From NCBI GenBank assembly GCA_964538565.1, contig CAZIGW010000309.1, positions 1-21,603 on the forward strand: a stretch of 21,603 bases of DNA, given 5' to 3'. A model generated the notes under the pieces. The model did no database searches. It worked only from the letters and a program-made list of their open reading frames with translations, and was not told the origin of the DNA. The translations under genes and the position numbers were made by a program. Positions 1-5,704 of the stretch are shown one piece after another (within the stretch, counting starts at the first letter, position 1; each line of letters opens with the position of its first letter). Source of the stretch: CAYVBN01 sp964538565. GTDB lineage: Bacteria; Pseudomonadota; Alphaproteobacteria; Rhizobiales; Xanthobacteraceae.

Positions 1-1
1 C

Positions 2-337
2 GCGCCGACGCCGGCGAGCGCGCTCGAGGTGGAGATGGCACAGGAGATGGCCTCGGCGCTCGGCCGGCTCGGTCGCCGGCTCGAACGCGCGCTCGCCGAT
101 CTCGCGGCGCACGATGCCGCCGGCGGCCGCCGCACGGGCACGCGCGCCACGCTGGTGGCGGAAGCCGGCGACGCCCTCTGGCATTTCATCGTGCAGCGGG
201 AAGCCTGCGGGCTGCGCGACAGTCGCCAGATCCAGCGCGACTATCGCATTCCCGCCGAGGTGTGGGCCCGCATGGGTGCCTTCCCGGCGGACGCCGGTGC
301 GCCGACGGCCAAAGGCCCGACAAGACGCGAAACGTGA
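2..337 (+). CDS. DUF6665-like small protein, 5' end outside window
   Basis: The reading frame is open from base 2 to a TGA at 335-337, so the gene probably begins before the window. The visible product is about 111 residues, starting A-P-T-P-A-S-A-L-E. An internal GTG at 29 is a possible but unconvincing start, because the preceding residues (ASALEVEMAQEMASALGRLG) read as continuous protein. The segment is alpha-helical, rich in Ala, Arg and Leu, with a basic tail. The blocks EMASALGRLGRRLE, LVAEAGDALWHFIVQREACG and LRDSRQIQRDYRIP resemble a short uncharacterised protein common in Bradyrhizobium-type genomes that I recall as DUF6665. No signal peptide, membrane segment or catalytic motif is visible. 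The function is unknown, and the family name rests on memory of the motif. Confidence 0.7.
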   Translation, partial: APTPASALEVEMAQEMASALGRLGRRLERALADLAAHDAAGGRRTGTRATLVAEAGDALWHFIVQREACGLRDSRQIQRDYRIPAEVWARMGAFPADAGAPTAKGPTRRET

Positions 338-401
338 AAAACAGAGGCGCGGGCTCCTGCTCGCCCGGGCGACGCGTTGCGCGCCGGCGCGACCCGCAAG
401 G

Positions 402-416
402 TTAGCAAATCGTTAC
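402..416. promoter_or_regulatory. weak CtrA-like half-site pair
   Basis: TTAG (402-405), seven bases, then TTAC (413-416). This differs by one base in each half from the alphaproteobacterial CtrA consensus TTAA-N7-TTAA. It lies in the less GC-rich part of the 193-bp gap before the DUF2336 gene, about 115 bp upstream of its ATG. The match is weak and may be chance. Confidence 0.2.
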
Positions 417-530
417 TGTCCGGAACCCAAGCCGGCAATCGTTTCTTTATGGTTGGCTGGCATACTTTCAGCCGCTTTCGTCCGTCGCTCCCGCTCGCCG
501 TCGCGTTACGATCCTGGACTGCCGTGTTTC

Positions 531-1634
531 ATGACCAGCACCTCTTCGCTCATCGACGAACTTGAAAGTGCACTCGCGTCCGGGACGAACGAGCAGCGGA
601 TCCAGGCGCTCTCGCGCGTCACAGATCTGTTCATGACCGGCGCGGCGACCTACACCGAGGAGCAGGTCGGCATCTTCGACGACGTCATTCTCAAGATCGC
701 GGAGCGGATCGAGGCCAAGGCGCTGGCGAAGCTCGCCACCATGCTGGCGCCGATCGACAATGCGCCCCCGAAGGTGATGCGGACACTCGCCTTTCACGAC
801 GACATCGAAATCGCCCATCCGGTCCTCAGCACTTCCGAGCGCCTCAACGAGGCGGACCTGGTCGCCAACGCCCGCACCAAGAGCCAACTGCATCTCCTCG
901 CCATCTCCGAGCGCCGGGCGCTGAGCGAAGCCGTCACCGACGTGCTGGTCGAGCGCGGCGACCAGAAGGTCGTCCGTTCGGTCGCCAAGAACCGCGGCGC
1001 GCGCTTCTCCGACGCCGGACTGCGCATGCTGGTGAAGCGCGCGAGCGGCGACGACGTCCTCACCACCCAGGTGGGCACGCGCCGGGATCTTCCGCCGCAG
1101 CACTTCCTCAAGCTGATCGAGAAGGCCTCCGCCGCCGTCAGGGAGCGCCTGCTGGCCGCCAACCCCGAGGCGGCCGCCGCCGTACGCGACGTGCTGGCCG
1201 ACGTCGTCGGCGGCATCCGCAGCGAGGTGCGCAGCGCCTCGCAGCAATATTCCGCCGCCATGGCGGAGGTGGAGGCGCTGCGCCGCGCCAGGCGCCTCGG
1301 CGAAGAGCAGGTCTACCAGTTCGCCCGCGACCGCAAGTTCGAGGAAACGGCGGTCGCCCTGTCGCTGCTGTGCGGCGTGCCGATCGACGTGGTGGAGCAG
1401 GCGCTGCTCGACACCGGGACGGAGATCGCGCTCATTCTCGCCAAGGTCGCGGACCTCTCGTGGACGACCGCCAAGGCCATCCTGCTGATGCAGGCCGCCG
1501 ATCGCGGCATGTCGGCCCAGGACCTCGAACGCGCCATGCAGAGCTATGGCAAGCTCCAGCAGCAGACCGCCCGGCGCGTCCTCGGCTTCTATCACGCCCG
1601 TCGCAGAGGCACGGCGGAATCCGTCGTCGCCTAG
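531..1634 (+). CDS. DUF2336 domain-containing protein
   Basis: A 367-residue, largely helical protein with no signal peptide or membrane segment, so probably cytoplasmic. Residues about 85-330 match what I know of DUF2336, an alphaproteobacterial family. The recognisable core is the stretch around residues 120-200, including LHLLAISERRALSEAVTDVL, VVRSVAKNRGARFSD and RRDLPPQHFLKLIEKAS. The repeated helix pairs suggest a HEAT-like scaffold rather than an enzyme; no catalytic motif is seen. The frame is open far upstream, but ATG 531 was chosen because the protein begins here with typical sequence (MTSTSSLIDELESAL), while upstream residues are Arg/Pro-rich, low-complexity translation. No strong Shine-Dalgarno precedes it. 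It stands alone and converges on the glycine-zipper gene. The molecular function is unknown. Confidence 0.85.
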   Translation: MTSTSSLIDELESALASGTNEQRIQALSRVTDLFMTGAATYTEEQVGIFDDVILKIAERIEAKALAKLATMLAPIDNAPPKVMRTLAFHDDIEIAHPVLSTSERLNEADLVANARTKSQLHLLAISERRALSEAVTDVLVERGDQKVVRSVAKNRGARFSDAGLRMLVKRASGDDVLTTQVGTRRDLPPQHFLKLIEKASAAVRERLLAANPEAAAAVRDVLADVVGGIRSEVRSASQQYSAAMAEVEALRRARRLGEEQVYQFARDRKFEETAVALSLLCGVPIDVVEQALLDTGTEIALILAKVADLSWTTAKAILLMQAADRGMSAQDLERAMQSYGKLQQQTARRVLGFYHARRRGTAESVVA

Positions 1635-1658
1635 CGCGGGATCCGGCGGATCGCGCTC

Positions 1659-1688
1659 GAGCCGCGCCGCAGCGTCAAGCCGCGGCTC
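1659..1688. terminator. GC-rich stem-loop between convergent genes
   Basis: GAGCCGCG (1659-1666) and CGCGGCTC (1681-1688) form a perfect 8-bp stem around a 14-nt loop. It begins 25 bp after the DUF2336 stop, in the gap shared with the convergent glycine-zipper gene. There is no T-tract on either side, so it is at best a bidirectional or Rho-assisted terminator. Confidence 0.3.
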
Positions 1689-1749
1689 AGCCCGCCCGCG
1701 CGCTCACGCGAGGCCGGATGGTTTCAGTCGGGAATAGGCCCTCGTCCGG

Positions 1750-2058
1750 TCAGTAGCAGCGGCGCCGCGCGACGCGGACCCATTCGCCGTTCGGATAGCG
1801 GTAATAGCAGCCGCTGTGCCACCAGTAGTAGCCCCCGCGGCGGCGCTCCGCCTCGTTGGCGATGATGGCGCCGGTGGCCGCGCCGATGGCCGCCCCCGCG
1901 ATCGCGCCCCCCGCGCGCCCCGTCGCCGCGCCGCCGATGATGCCGCCGAGCGCGCCACCGACGATGGCGCCGCCCAGCGCATCCTGCGCGGCCGCCTCTT
2001 GGGCCGGCATGGCCGCAGCAAGCGTCAGCAGAGCGGCGGCTCCGATGGTCCGAATCAT
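1750..2058 (-). CDS. exported glycine-zipper protein
   Basis: A 102-residue protein. Residues 1-24 form a signal peptide: a basic start (MIR), a hydrophobic AAALLTLAAA core, and an Ala-rich end with likely cleavage near EAAA/QD. Residues 27-66 are a glycine-zipper region with repeated GxxxG-type spacing (GGAIVGGALGGIIGGAATG onwards), a packing motif of membrane-associated helices. The C-terminal part (71-102) is aromatic and basic, with Tyr/Trp clusters and two cysteines (Cys84, Cys101) that could pair in the periplasm. The ATG at 2058 is preferred over one ten codons upstream because AGGAGA lies 7 nt before it and the signal peptide starts there. The product is probably in the periplasm or cell envelope; its role is unknown. 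Similar small proteins are common in Hyphomicrobiales. Confidence 0.8.
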   Translation of the reverse strand: MIRTIGAAALLTLAAAMPAQEAAAQDALGGAIVGGALGGIIGGAATGRAGGAIAGAAIGAATGAIIANEAERRRGGYYWWHSGCYYRYPNGEWVRVARRRCY

Positions 2059-2093
2059 GTGCGTCTTCTCCTGATTTCCCTCCACCAACCCCT

Positions 2094-2122
2094 TTCGTAA
2101 GTCAGTTGGGCATTTTTATCAA
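2094..2122 (-). promoter_or_regulatory. candidate sigma-70-type promoter of the glycine-zipper gene
   Basis: On the minus strand TTGATA (2122-2117) is followed after 17 bases by TACGAA (2099-2094), about 36 bp before the ATG and just ahead of the AGGAGA ribosome site. The -35 matches 5/6 of TTGACA; the -10 matches only 3/6. The rest of the 261-bp gap to the EAL gene (2123-2319) holds a 6-bp stem (GGCGCT 2280-2285 / AGCGCC 2302-2307), which may end the EAL transcript, and no convincing gene. Confidence 0.3.
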
Positions 2123-2319
2123 TTCAATGTGGAATTCGCCGAAGGTCCGCCGCACGCCGCCGCCGGAGGCGATCCGCGCCGGCTCGCGGCGCGGAAGAAC
2201 CCTCGTGCCCGCAAGGCGTTGGGCGCCGACCTTCGTGCGCATCGAGGTGCTCGGCGGCGGCGGCCCTCGGCACTCGAACGGCGCTCCGCCGACCCGATCT
2301 GAGCGCCCGGATGGCGGCC

Positions 2320-3963
2320 TCAGGCGGCGACGATGCGGTTGCGCGCGGAGATGTACTGCGGCATGTCCGCGTGCCGTTCGCTCGGCTCCGAGGGCAGCGG
2401 ATCGCTCGCCTCGAGCAGTTGCAGGAACAACGGGCCCGGCAGGGGCGGCGCGAACACGTAGCCCTGCGCCGCGCGGATGCCGCGTTCGCGCAGGTCCGCG
2501 ACCTGTTCGAAGTTCTCGACCCCCTCCGCGATGATGTCCATGCGCATGTGACGCGCGAGATCGACGAGGGTTTCGACGATCGCCGCCGAATTGCGTTCGG
2601 TGCTGATGGAATCGACGAAGATCTTGTCGACCTTGATGACGTCGACGCCGAGCTTGAGGATCGACGACAGACCGCTGTGGCCGGTCCCGACGTCGTCGAG
2701 TGCGACCTGGCAGCCCAGGCTCTGCAATTCCGCGATGATCCGGCGGGTGGTCGCCAGATTCTCCAGCGGCTGCCGTTCCGTGAGCTCGAGCACGACCTGC
2801 GTGAGGTGAATCTTTGAACGGCTGAAGATCTCCTTGATGTCGTTGACGATCGAATCGTCCCGGAAATGCTGCGCCGTAAGGTTGAAGCTCACCTTGAGGT
2901 GGGGGCGGCGGACGTAGACCTCCCCCATCTCGTCGCACACGCGCCGCATCAGCCGCCGCGTCAGGTCGATGACCAGCCCGCTCTGCTCGAGCAGAGGGAT
3001 GAACGCGCCCGGCGGAACCACGGTGCCGTCGGGTTTGCACCAGCGGACCAGGACTTCCGAGCCGAGCAGCCGGGCCGAGGTGATGTCGACGATCGGCTGG
3101 TAGTAGGGCGCGAACTCGTTGGCCTCGATCGCGCGACGGATCTCGGTGATCGGATCGCTTTCCTGGCGGCGCGAGAAGATGAGCGCGAGGGCAAAGAGCG
3201 CGAGCGACAGGATGCCGGTGACGACGGTCCCGACCGTGCGGATGTCGGTGTTGCCGGCGGCGATCGTGGTTCGGGGCACCGACACGGCGACGGACAGGCC
3301 ATAGCGGTCCGACTGGCCCGACGCCATGAACAGGTCGCGGACCGGAATGCCGGCCACCGGCGGCGCGCCGTGCCCGCCGACGTAAGTTCCGTCGCGGGTC
3401 GAGAGCCGTTCGTATCCGGTGAAGGGCCCGCCCCGGCCGGACACCTGGAGCACGAGGAGCTCGGCAGGAACGAGCGCCGCGATGCCGGCTCCGTTCGGCC
3501 CGACGCGGCGGATGCGGACCATGTTGCCCGCCTGCTTGTCCGACTGCAGCACCTCGACGAGGACATCCCCGTCCGAGCCGGTCTGCGGGTTGACGACCCT
3601 CCAGGGGCCGGTGGAGATGGTGAGATCCGAACAGAGCACCTGCCCGCGCGGATCGACGATCGACAGTTCCTTGACCGGAGCGGTAGCGAAGGCGGCCCGG
3701 CGCAAGGCATCGAGATGCTCGCCGCTGCACGAGTTGATGCCCGTCTTGGCAAGACCTTCGAGGCTGCGGGCCACGCGGTCGATCCGCGCTTCGGCAACGC
3801 CGACCGCGCGTTTGGCCAGGATCGCCACCTCCTCGGCGCCCTGCCGCTCGACGAGGTTCTGCAGCCAGAACTGGAAACCGACAACCGGAGCCCCGGCGAG
3901 AATGATTCCGAGGACGATTGCGAGGATTCTTCGTTGCCTCGACGAGATCACAGCGCACCTCAC
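2320..3963 (-). CDS. membrane-anchored EAL-domain c-di-GMP phosphodiesterase with CSS-type sensor
   Basis: The 547-residue protein has a transmembrane helix at about 12-32, a periplasmic region at 35-240, a second helix at about 243-264 and a cytoplasmic EAL domain at about 270-520. The periplasmic part resembles the CSS-motif sensor: Cys79 and Cys111 are present, but the motif reads C-S-D (111-113) instead of C-S-S. The EAL domain keeps the expected metal and catalytic residues: Glu303 (EVL variant), Asn361, Glu393 (ELTE), Asp423-Asp424 (DDVGTG), Lys447, Glu480 (AEGVE) and Gln500. It should therefore hydrolyse c-di-GMP to pGpG. No GGDEF domain is present. In the enterobacterial relative PdeC the cysteine pair is redox-controlled; the same here is inference. 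The start is GTG 3963; a GTG four codons later (3951), preceded by GAGGTG, is a credible alternative. A TTAA palindrome lies upstream. Confidence 0.9.
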   Translation of the reverse strand: MRCAVISSRQRRILAIVLGIILAGAPVVGFQFWLQNLVERQGAEEVAILAKRAVGVAEARIDRVARSLEGLAKTGINSCSGEHLDALRRAAFATAPVKELSIVDPRGQVLCSDLTISTGPWRVVNPQTGSDGDVLVEVLQSDKQAGNMVRIRRVGPNGAGIAALVPAELLVLQVSGRGGPFTGYERLSTRDGTYVGGHGAPPVAGIPVRDLFMASGQSDRYGLSVAVSVPRTTIAAGNTDIRTVGTVVTGILSLALFALALIFSRRQESDPITEIRRAIEANEFAPYYQPIVDITSARLLGSEVLVRWCKPDGTVVPPGAFIPLLEQSGLVIDLTRRLMRRVCDEMGEVYVRRPHLKVSFNLTAQHFRDDSIVNDIKEIFSRSKIHLTQVVLELTERQPLENLATTRRIIAELQSLGCQVALDDVGTGHSGLSSILKLGVDVIKVDKIFVDSISTERNSAAIVETLVDLARHMRMDIIAEGVENFEQVADLRERGIRAAQGYVFAPPLPGPLFLQLLEASDPLPSEPSERHADMPQYISARNRIVAA

Positions 3964-3993
3964 CCTGTGCCGCCGCAGTCTCCCGTGCGAGCC

Positions 3994-4008
3994 TTAAGGC
4001 GACCTTAA
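3994..4008. promoter_or_regulatory. palindromic CtrA-like box (TTAA-N7-TTAA)
   Basis: TTAAGG (3994-3999), CGA, CCTTAA (4003-4008) is a perfect inverted repeat. It also contains exactly TTAA, seven bases, TTAA, the core recognition pattern of the alphaproteobacterial cell-cycle regulator CtrA. The left half sits inside a separate 10-bp palindrome, GCCTTAAGGC (3991-4000). The box lies 31-45 bp upstream of the GTG 3963 start of the EAL gene, where an activator overlapping a -35 region could act. A different palindromic repressor could also bind here. Confidence 0.45.
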
Positions 4009-4090
4009 ACGGAGGAAATCGCAGCGAAATCGCGCTCGGTGCGGTATCAGACAGAGGAAGTCATGGTTACCCAGCCGTAACCGCCGAACC

Positions 4091-4111
4091 GGCCTGCCGG
4101 CCGGGCAGGCC
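4091..4111 (-). terminator. hairpin just after speE stop
   Basis: GGCCTGCC (4091-4098) and GGCAGGCC (4104-4111) form a perfect 8-bp GC-rich stem with a 5-nt loop, starting one base after the speE stop codon on the minus strand. No T-tract follows. A second small inverted repeat, GGTTAC/GTAACC (4065-4070 and 4077-4082), lies beyond it. Together they probably end the speD-speE transcript before the EAL gene. Confidence 0.4.
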
Positions 4112-4112
4112 C

Positions 4113-4988
4113 TCAGCCCGGCGTTTCGCCGATCAATTCGGCGATGAACCGCGGCAACGCGAAGGCCGCCGCATGGACCTCGGGGGTCCAATACCGGGTG
4201 GGGAAGCGGCCGGCGGCGGCGTAGCGCTCGGCGAGCCGGCCCGCCTCGACCCGGCGCAGACGCGCATCGTCGCTCGCCCAGCCGAGCGCCATGTGCCCGC
4301 CCACGTAGGTCGGGACCGCGGCGACGTAGCAGCCGGCATCGGCGAACAGCCGGCGAAGGTGCCCGACCGAGGAGACGAGTTCGTCCGCCTGCAGGAACGG
4401 GACGCCGTTCTGCGTAACCAGCACGCCGCCCGGGTTCAGGCATTGCTTGCAGGCGGCGTAGAACTCGAACGTGAACAGGACGGCGCCCGGCCCTTGCGGA
4501 TCGGTCGAGTCGACGATGATCACGTCGAAGCGTCGATCGGTGGCGGCCGTGTACGCCATTCCGTCGCCGATGACGAGATCGAAACGCGGATCCGACAGCA
4601 CCGGCCCGGTGAATTCCGGGAAGTGCTCGCGGGAAAAGTCGATCACCGAGGCGTCGATCTCGACCTGGGTGAGGCGGCGCACCGACGCGTGCTTGAGCAC
4701 CTGCCGGGCGATGCCGCAATCGCCGCCGCCGACGATCAGCACCTCGCGCGCCGCGCCGTGGGCGAGGATCGGCACGTGCGTCATCATCTCGTGGTAGATG
4801 AACTCGTCGCGCGTCGTGACCTGCACGGCGCCGTCGAGCATCAGCACCTTGCCGAACTGGCCGTGCTCGAACAGCACGAGCTTCTGATGCGGGGTCGCGA
4901 TCTCGCAGAGCACGCGGTCGGCCGCATAGCTCGTGCGCACGCCGAGCGCTTCGAACAGGGTCTCGGCAATCCAGCGCTTCTCAGCCAT
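4113..4988 (-). CDS. speE: spermidine synthase (polyamine aminopropyltransferase)
   Basis: Transfers the aminopropyl group of decarboxylated SAM to putrescine, giving spermidine and methylthioadenosine, in the cytosol. The 291-residue length is normal for the family. The N-terminal beta domain covers residues 1-60. The Rossmann-type catalytic domain carries the family signature: YHEMMTHVP (65-73), VLIVGGGDCGIARQVLKH (83-100, SAM-binding loop), VEID (109-112), GDGMAY (141-146) and VDSTDPQGPG (159-168) with catalytic Asp160. ATG 4988 has GGAG about 9 nt upstream. It lies 76 bp downstream of speD on the same strand, so the two enzymes of one pathway are very likely co-transcribed. The putrescine source (ornithine or arginine decarboxylase) is not in the window. 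The acceptor could be another diamine, but spermidine synthase is the standard reading. Confidence 0.95.
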   Translation of the reverse strand: MAEKRWIAETLFEALGVRTSYAADRVLCEIATPHQKLVLFEHGQFGKVLMLDGAVQVTTRDEFIYHEMMTHVPILAHGAAREVLIVGGGDCGIARQVLKHASVRRLTQVEIDASVIDFSREHFPEFTGPVLSDPRFDLVIGDGMAYTAATDRRFDVIIVDSTDPQGPGAVLFTFEFYAACKQCLNPGGVLVTQNGVPFLQADELVSSVGHLRRLFADAGCYVAAVPTYVGGHMALGWASDDARLRRVEAGRLAERYAAAGRFPTRYWTPEVHAAAFALPRFIAELIGETPG

Positions 4989-5041
4989 CAGCGTGCTCCG
5001 TTGCCGCCTCGGCCGCATGGGGAGGGCGCGGCGGGCGCGCA

Positions 5042-5065
5042 AACGCGGCCGAGCCGCGGCGCGTT
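5042..5065 (-). other. speD-speE intercistronic stem-loop
   Basis: AACGCG (5042-5047) pairs with CGCGTT (5060-5065), overlapping the speD stop codon. An alternative inner stem, CGCGGC/GCCGCG (5044-5049 and 5053-5058), uses overlapping bases. It lies in the 76-bp gap between speD and speE and could tune speE expression or protect the speD message. It was seen by eye only. Confidence 0.25.
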
Positions 5066-5535
5066 CAGGCGCCCTGCCCGCGCAGCAATTCGCTGACCGC
5101 GACGCGCCTGGCGGCGAACGCCTCGCGCAGGATCGGAATGCACTTGTCCGGATCCGCCGCCCCGCACATGAAGACGTCGAGCGCCGCGTAACCCGCCTCC
5201 GGCCAGGTGTGGATCGAGATGTGGCTCTCGGCCAGCACGGCCACGCCCGACACGCCGTTCGGCTGGAAGCGATGCAGATGGATGTGCAGCAGCGTCGCTC
5301 CGGACGCCTCGACGCAACGGCGCAGCGTCGCCTCGATGTGGTCGACGTCGTCGAGCCGGCGCGCGTCGTAGAGATCGACGATGAGGTGCGCGCCGGCGCA
5401 ACGCACGCCGTTCCGGACGACAAAATGGTCCCGCCGCTCGTCGTCGCTGACGGCGGGCGTTGCTGCGTCGGTGTTTCGGGCGGTACCTGGGACCCCCAAG
5501 CCCTTCCCCGATCGCAAGAGGGCGTTGCGGCGCAT
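5065..5535 (-). CDS. speD: S-adenosylmethionine decarboxylase proenzyme (class 1B)
   Basis: Makes decarboxylated SAM, the aminopropyl donor used by the adjacent speE. The 156-residue proenzyme should self-cleave between Glu103 and Ser104 in LAESHISIHTWPE, converting Ser104 to the pyruvoyl cofactor and leaving beta and alpha chains. His109 and Cys124 (in VFMCGAADPDKC) sit 5 and 20 residues after the cleavage serine, the spacing of Ser63/His68/Cys83 in the Thermotoga enzyme. The first 35 residues (RSGKGLGVPGTARNTDAATP) are a polar extension beyond the usual 120-130 residue core. ATG 5535 is supported by GGGGAGGA ending 4 nt upstream. It is the first gene of a probable speD-speE operon with its own promoter and a roughly 100-nt structured leader. 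Confidence 0.95.
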   Translation of the reverse strand: MRRNALLRSGKGLGVPGTARNTDAATPAVSDDERRDHFVVRNGVRCAGAHLIVDLYDARRLDDVDHIEATLRRCVEASGATLLHIHLHRFQPNGVSGVAVLAESHISIHTWPEAGYAALDVFMCGAADPDKCIPILREAFAARRVAVSELLRGQGA

Positions 5536-5584
5536 GCCGTCCTCCCCAACCAGAGATTGAAGCCCGGCGGCCGGCGTGCCGGCG

Positions 5585-5624
5585 CCGCGGAAAGCGAAAG
5601 CCGCGGAACGGCCCGCGCGGGCCG
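5585..5624 (-). promoter_or_regulatory. structured 5' leader of speD with two hairpins
   Basis: Two symmetric elements lie back to back: the 16-bp palindrome CGGCCCGCGCGGGCCG (5609-5624), and CCGCGG (5585-5590) with CCGCGG (5601-5606) enclosing 10 nt that read CTTTCGCTTT on the minus strand. Both fall between the candidate speD promoter and its ribosome site. They could be an attenuator or a stability element. No known SAM riboswitch class was recognised. Confidence 0.3.
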
Positions 5625-5641
5625 GTCACAGCGGCGGGGGC

Positions 5642-5670
5642 GAGATAGACCCAACGCGCCGGCGGATCAA
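5642..5670 (-). promoter_or_regulatory. candidate promoter of speD-speE
   Basis: On the minus strand TTGATC (5670-5665), a 17-bp spacer and TATCTC (5647-5642). Each hexamer is partial (4/6 and 3/6), but the spacing is ideal and the pair sits between the maeB terminator-like hairpin and the speD leader. It would give a 5' UTR of about 100 nt. Confidence 0.3.
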
Positions 5671-5672
5671 GG

Positions 5673-5697
5673 AAAAATTGCTCGCGCGAGGCCGCGC
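5673..5697 (-). terminator. intrinsic-type terminator of maeB
   Basis: Read on the minus strand, GCGCG-GCCT-CGCGC (5697-5684) is a 5-bp perfect stem with a 4-nt loop, followed six bases later by five T residues (5677-5673). It starts 7 bp after the maeB stop. The T-run is separated from the stem, so efficiency is uncertain. Confidence 0.4.
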
Positions 5698-5704
5698 CCC
5701 GCGC

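Noticed and set aside
114..530. N-terminal extension of the DUF2336 gene from an upstream ATG
   Set aside because: The extension is Arg/Pro/Ala-rich noise, overlaps the DUF6665-like gene in another frame, and the family begins at about ATG 531.
2102..2242. Possible 46-codon minus-strand gene between the EAL and glycine-zipper genes
   Set aside because: No ribosome site, basic low-complexity sequence, and it overlaps the likely promoter of the glycine-zipper gene.
4065..4082. GGTTAC-N6-GTAACC inverted repeat as an operator for the EAL gene
   Set aside because: Short, over 100 bp from the EAL start, and adjacent to the speE terminator-like hairpin; no known regulator pattern fits.
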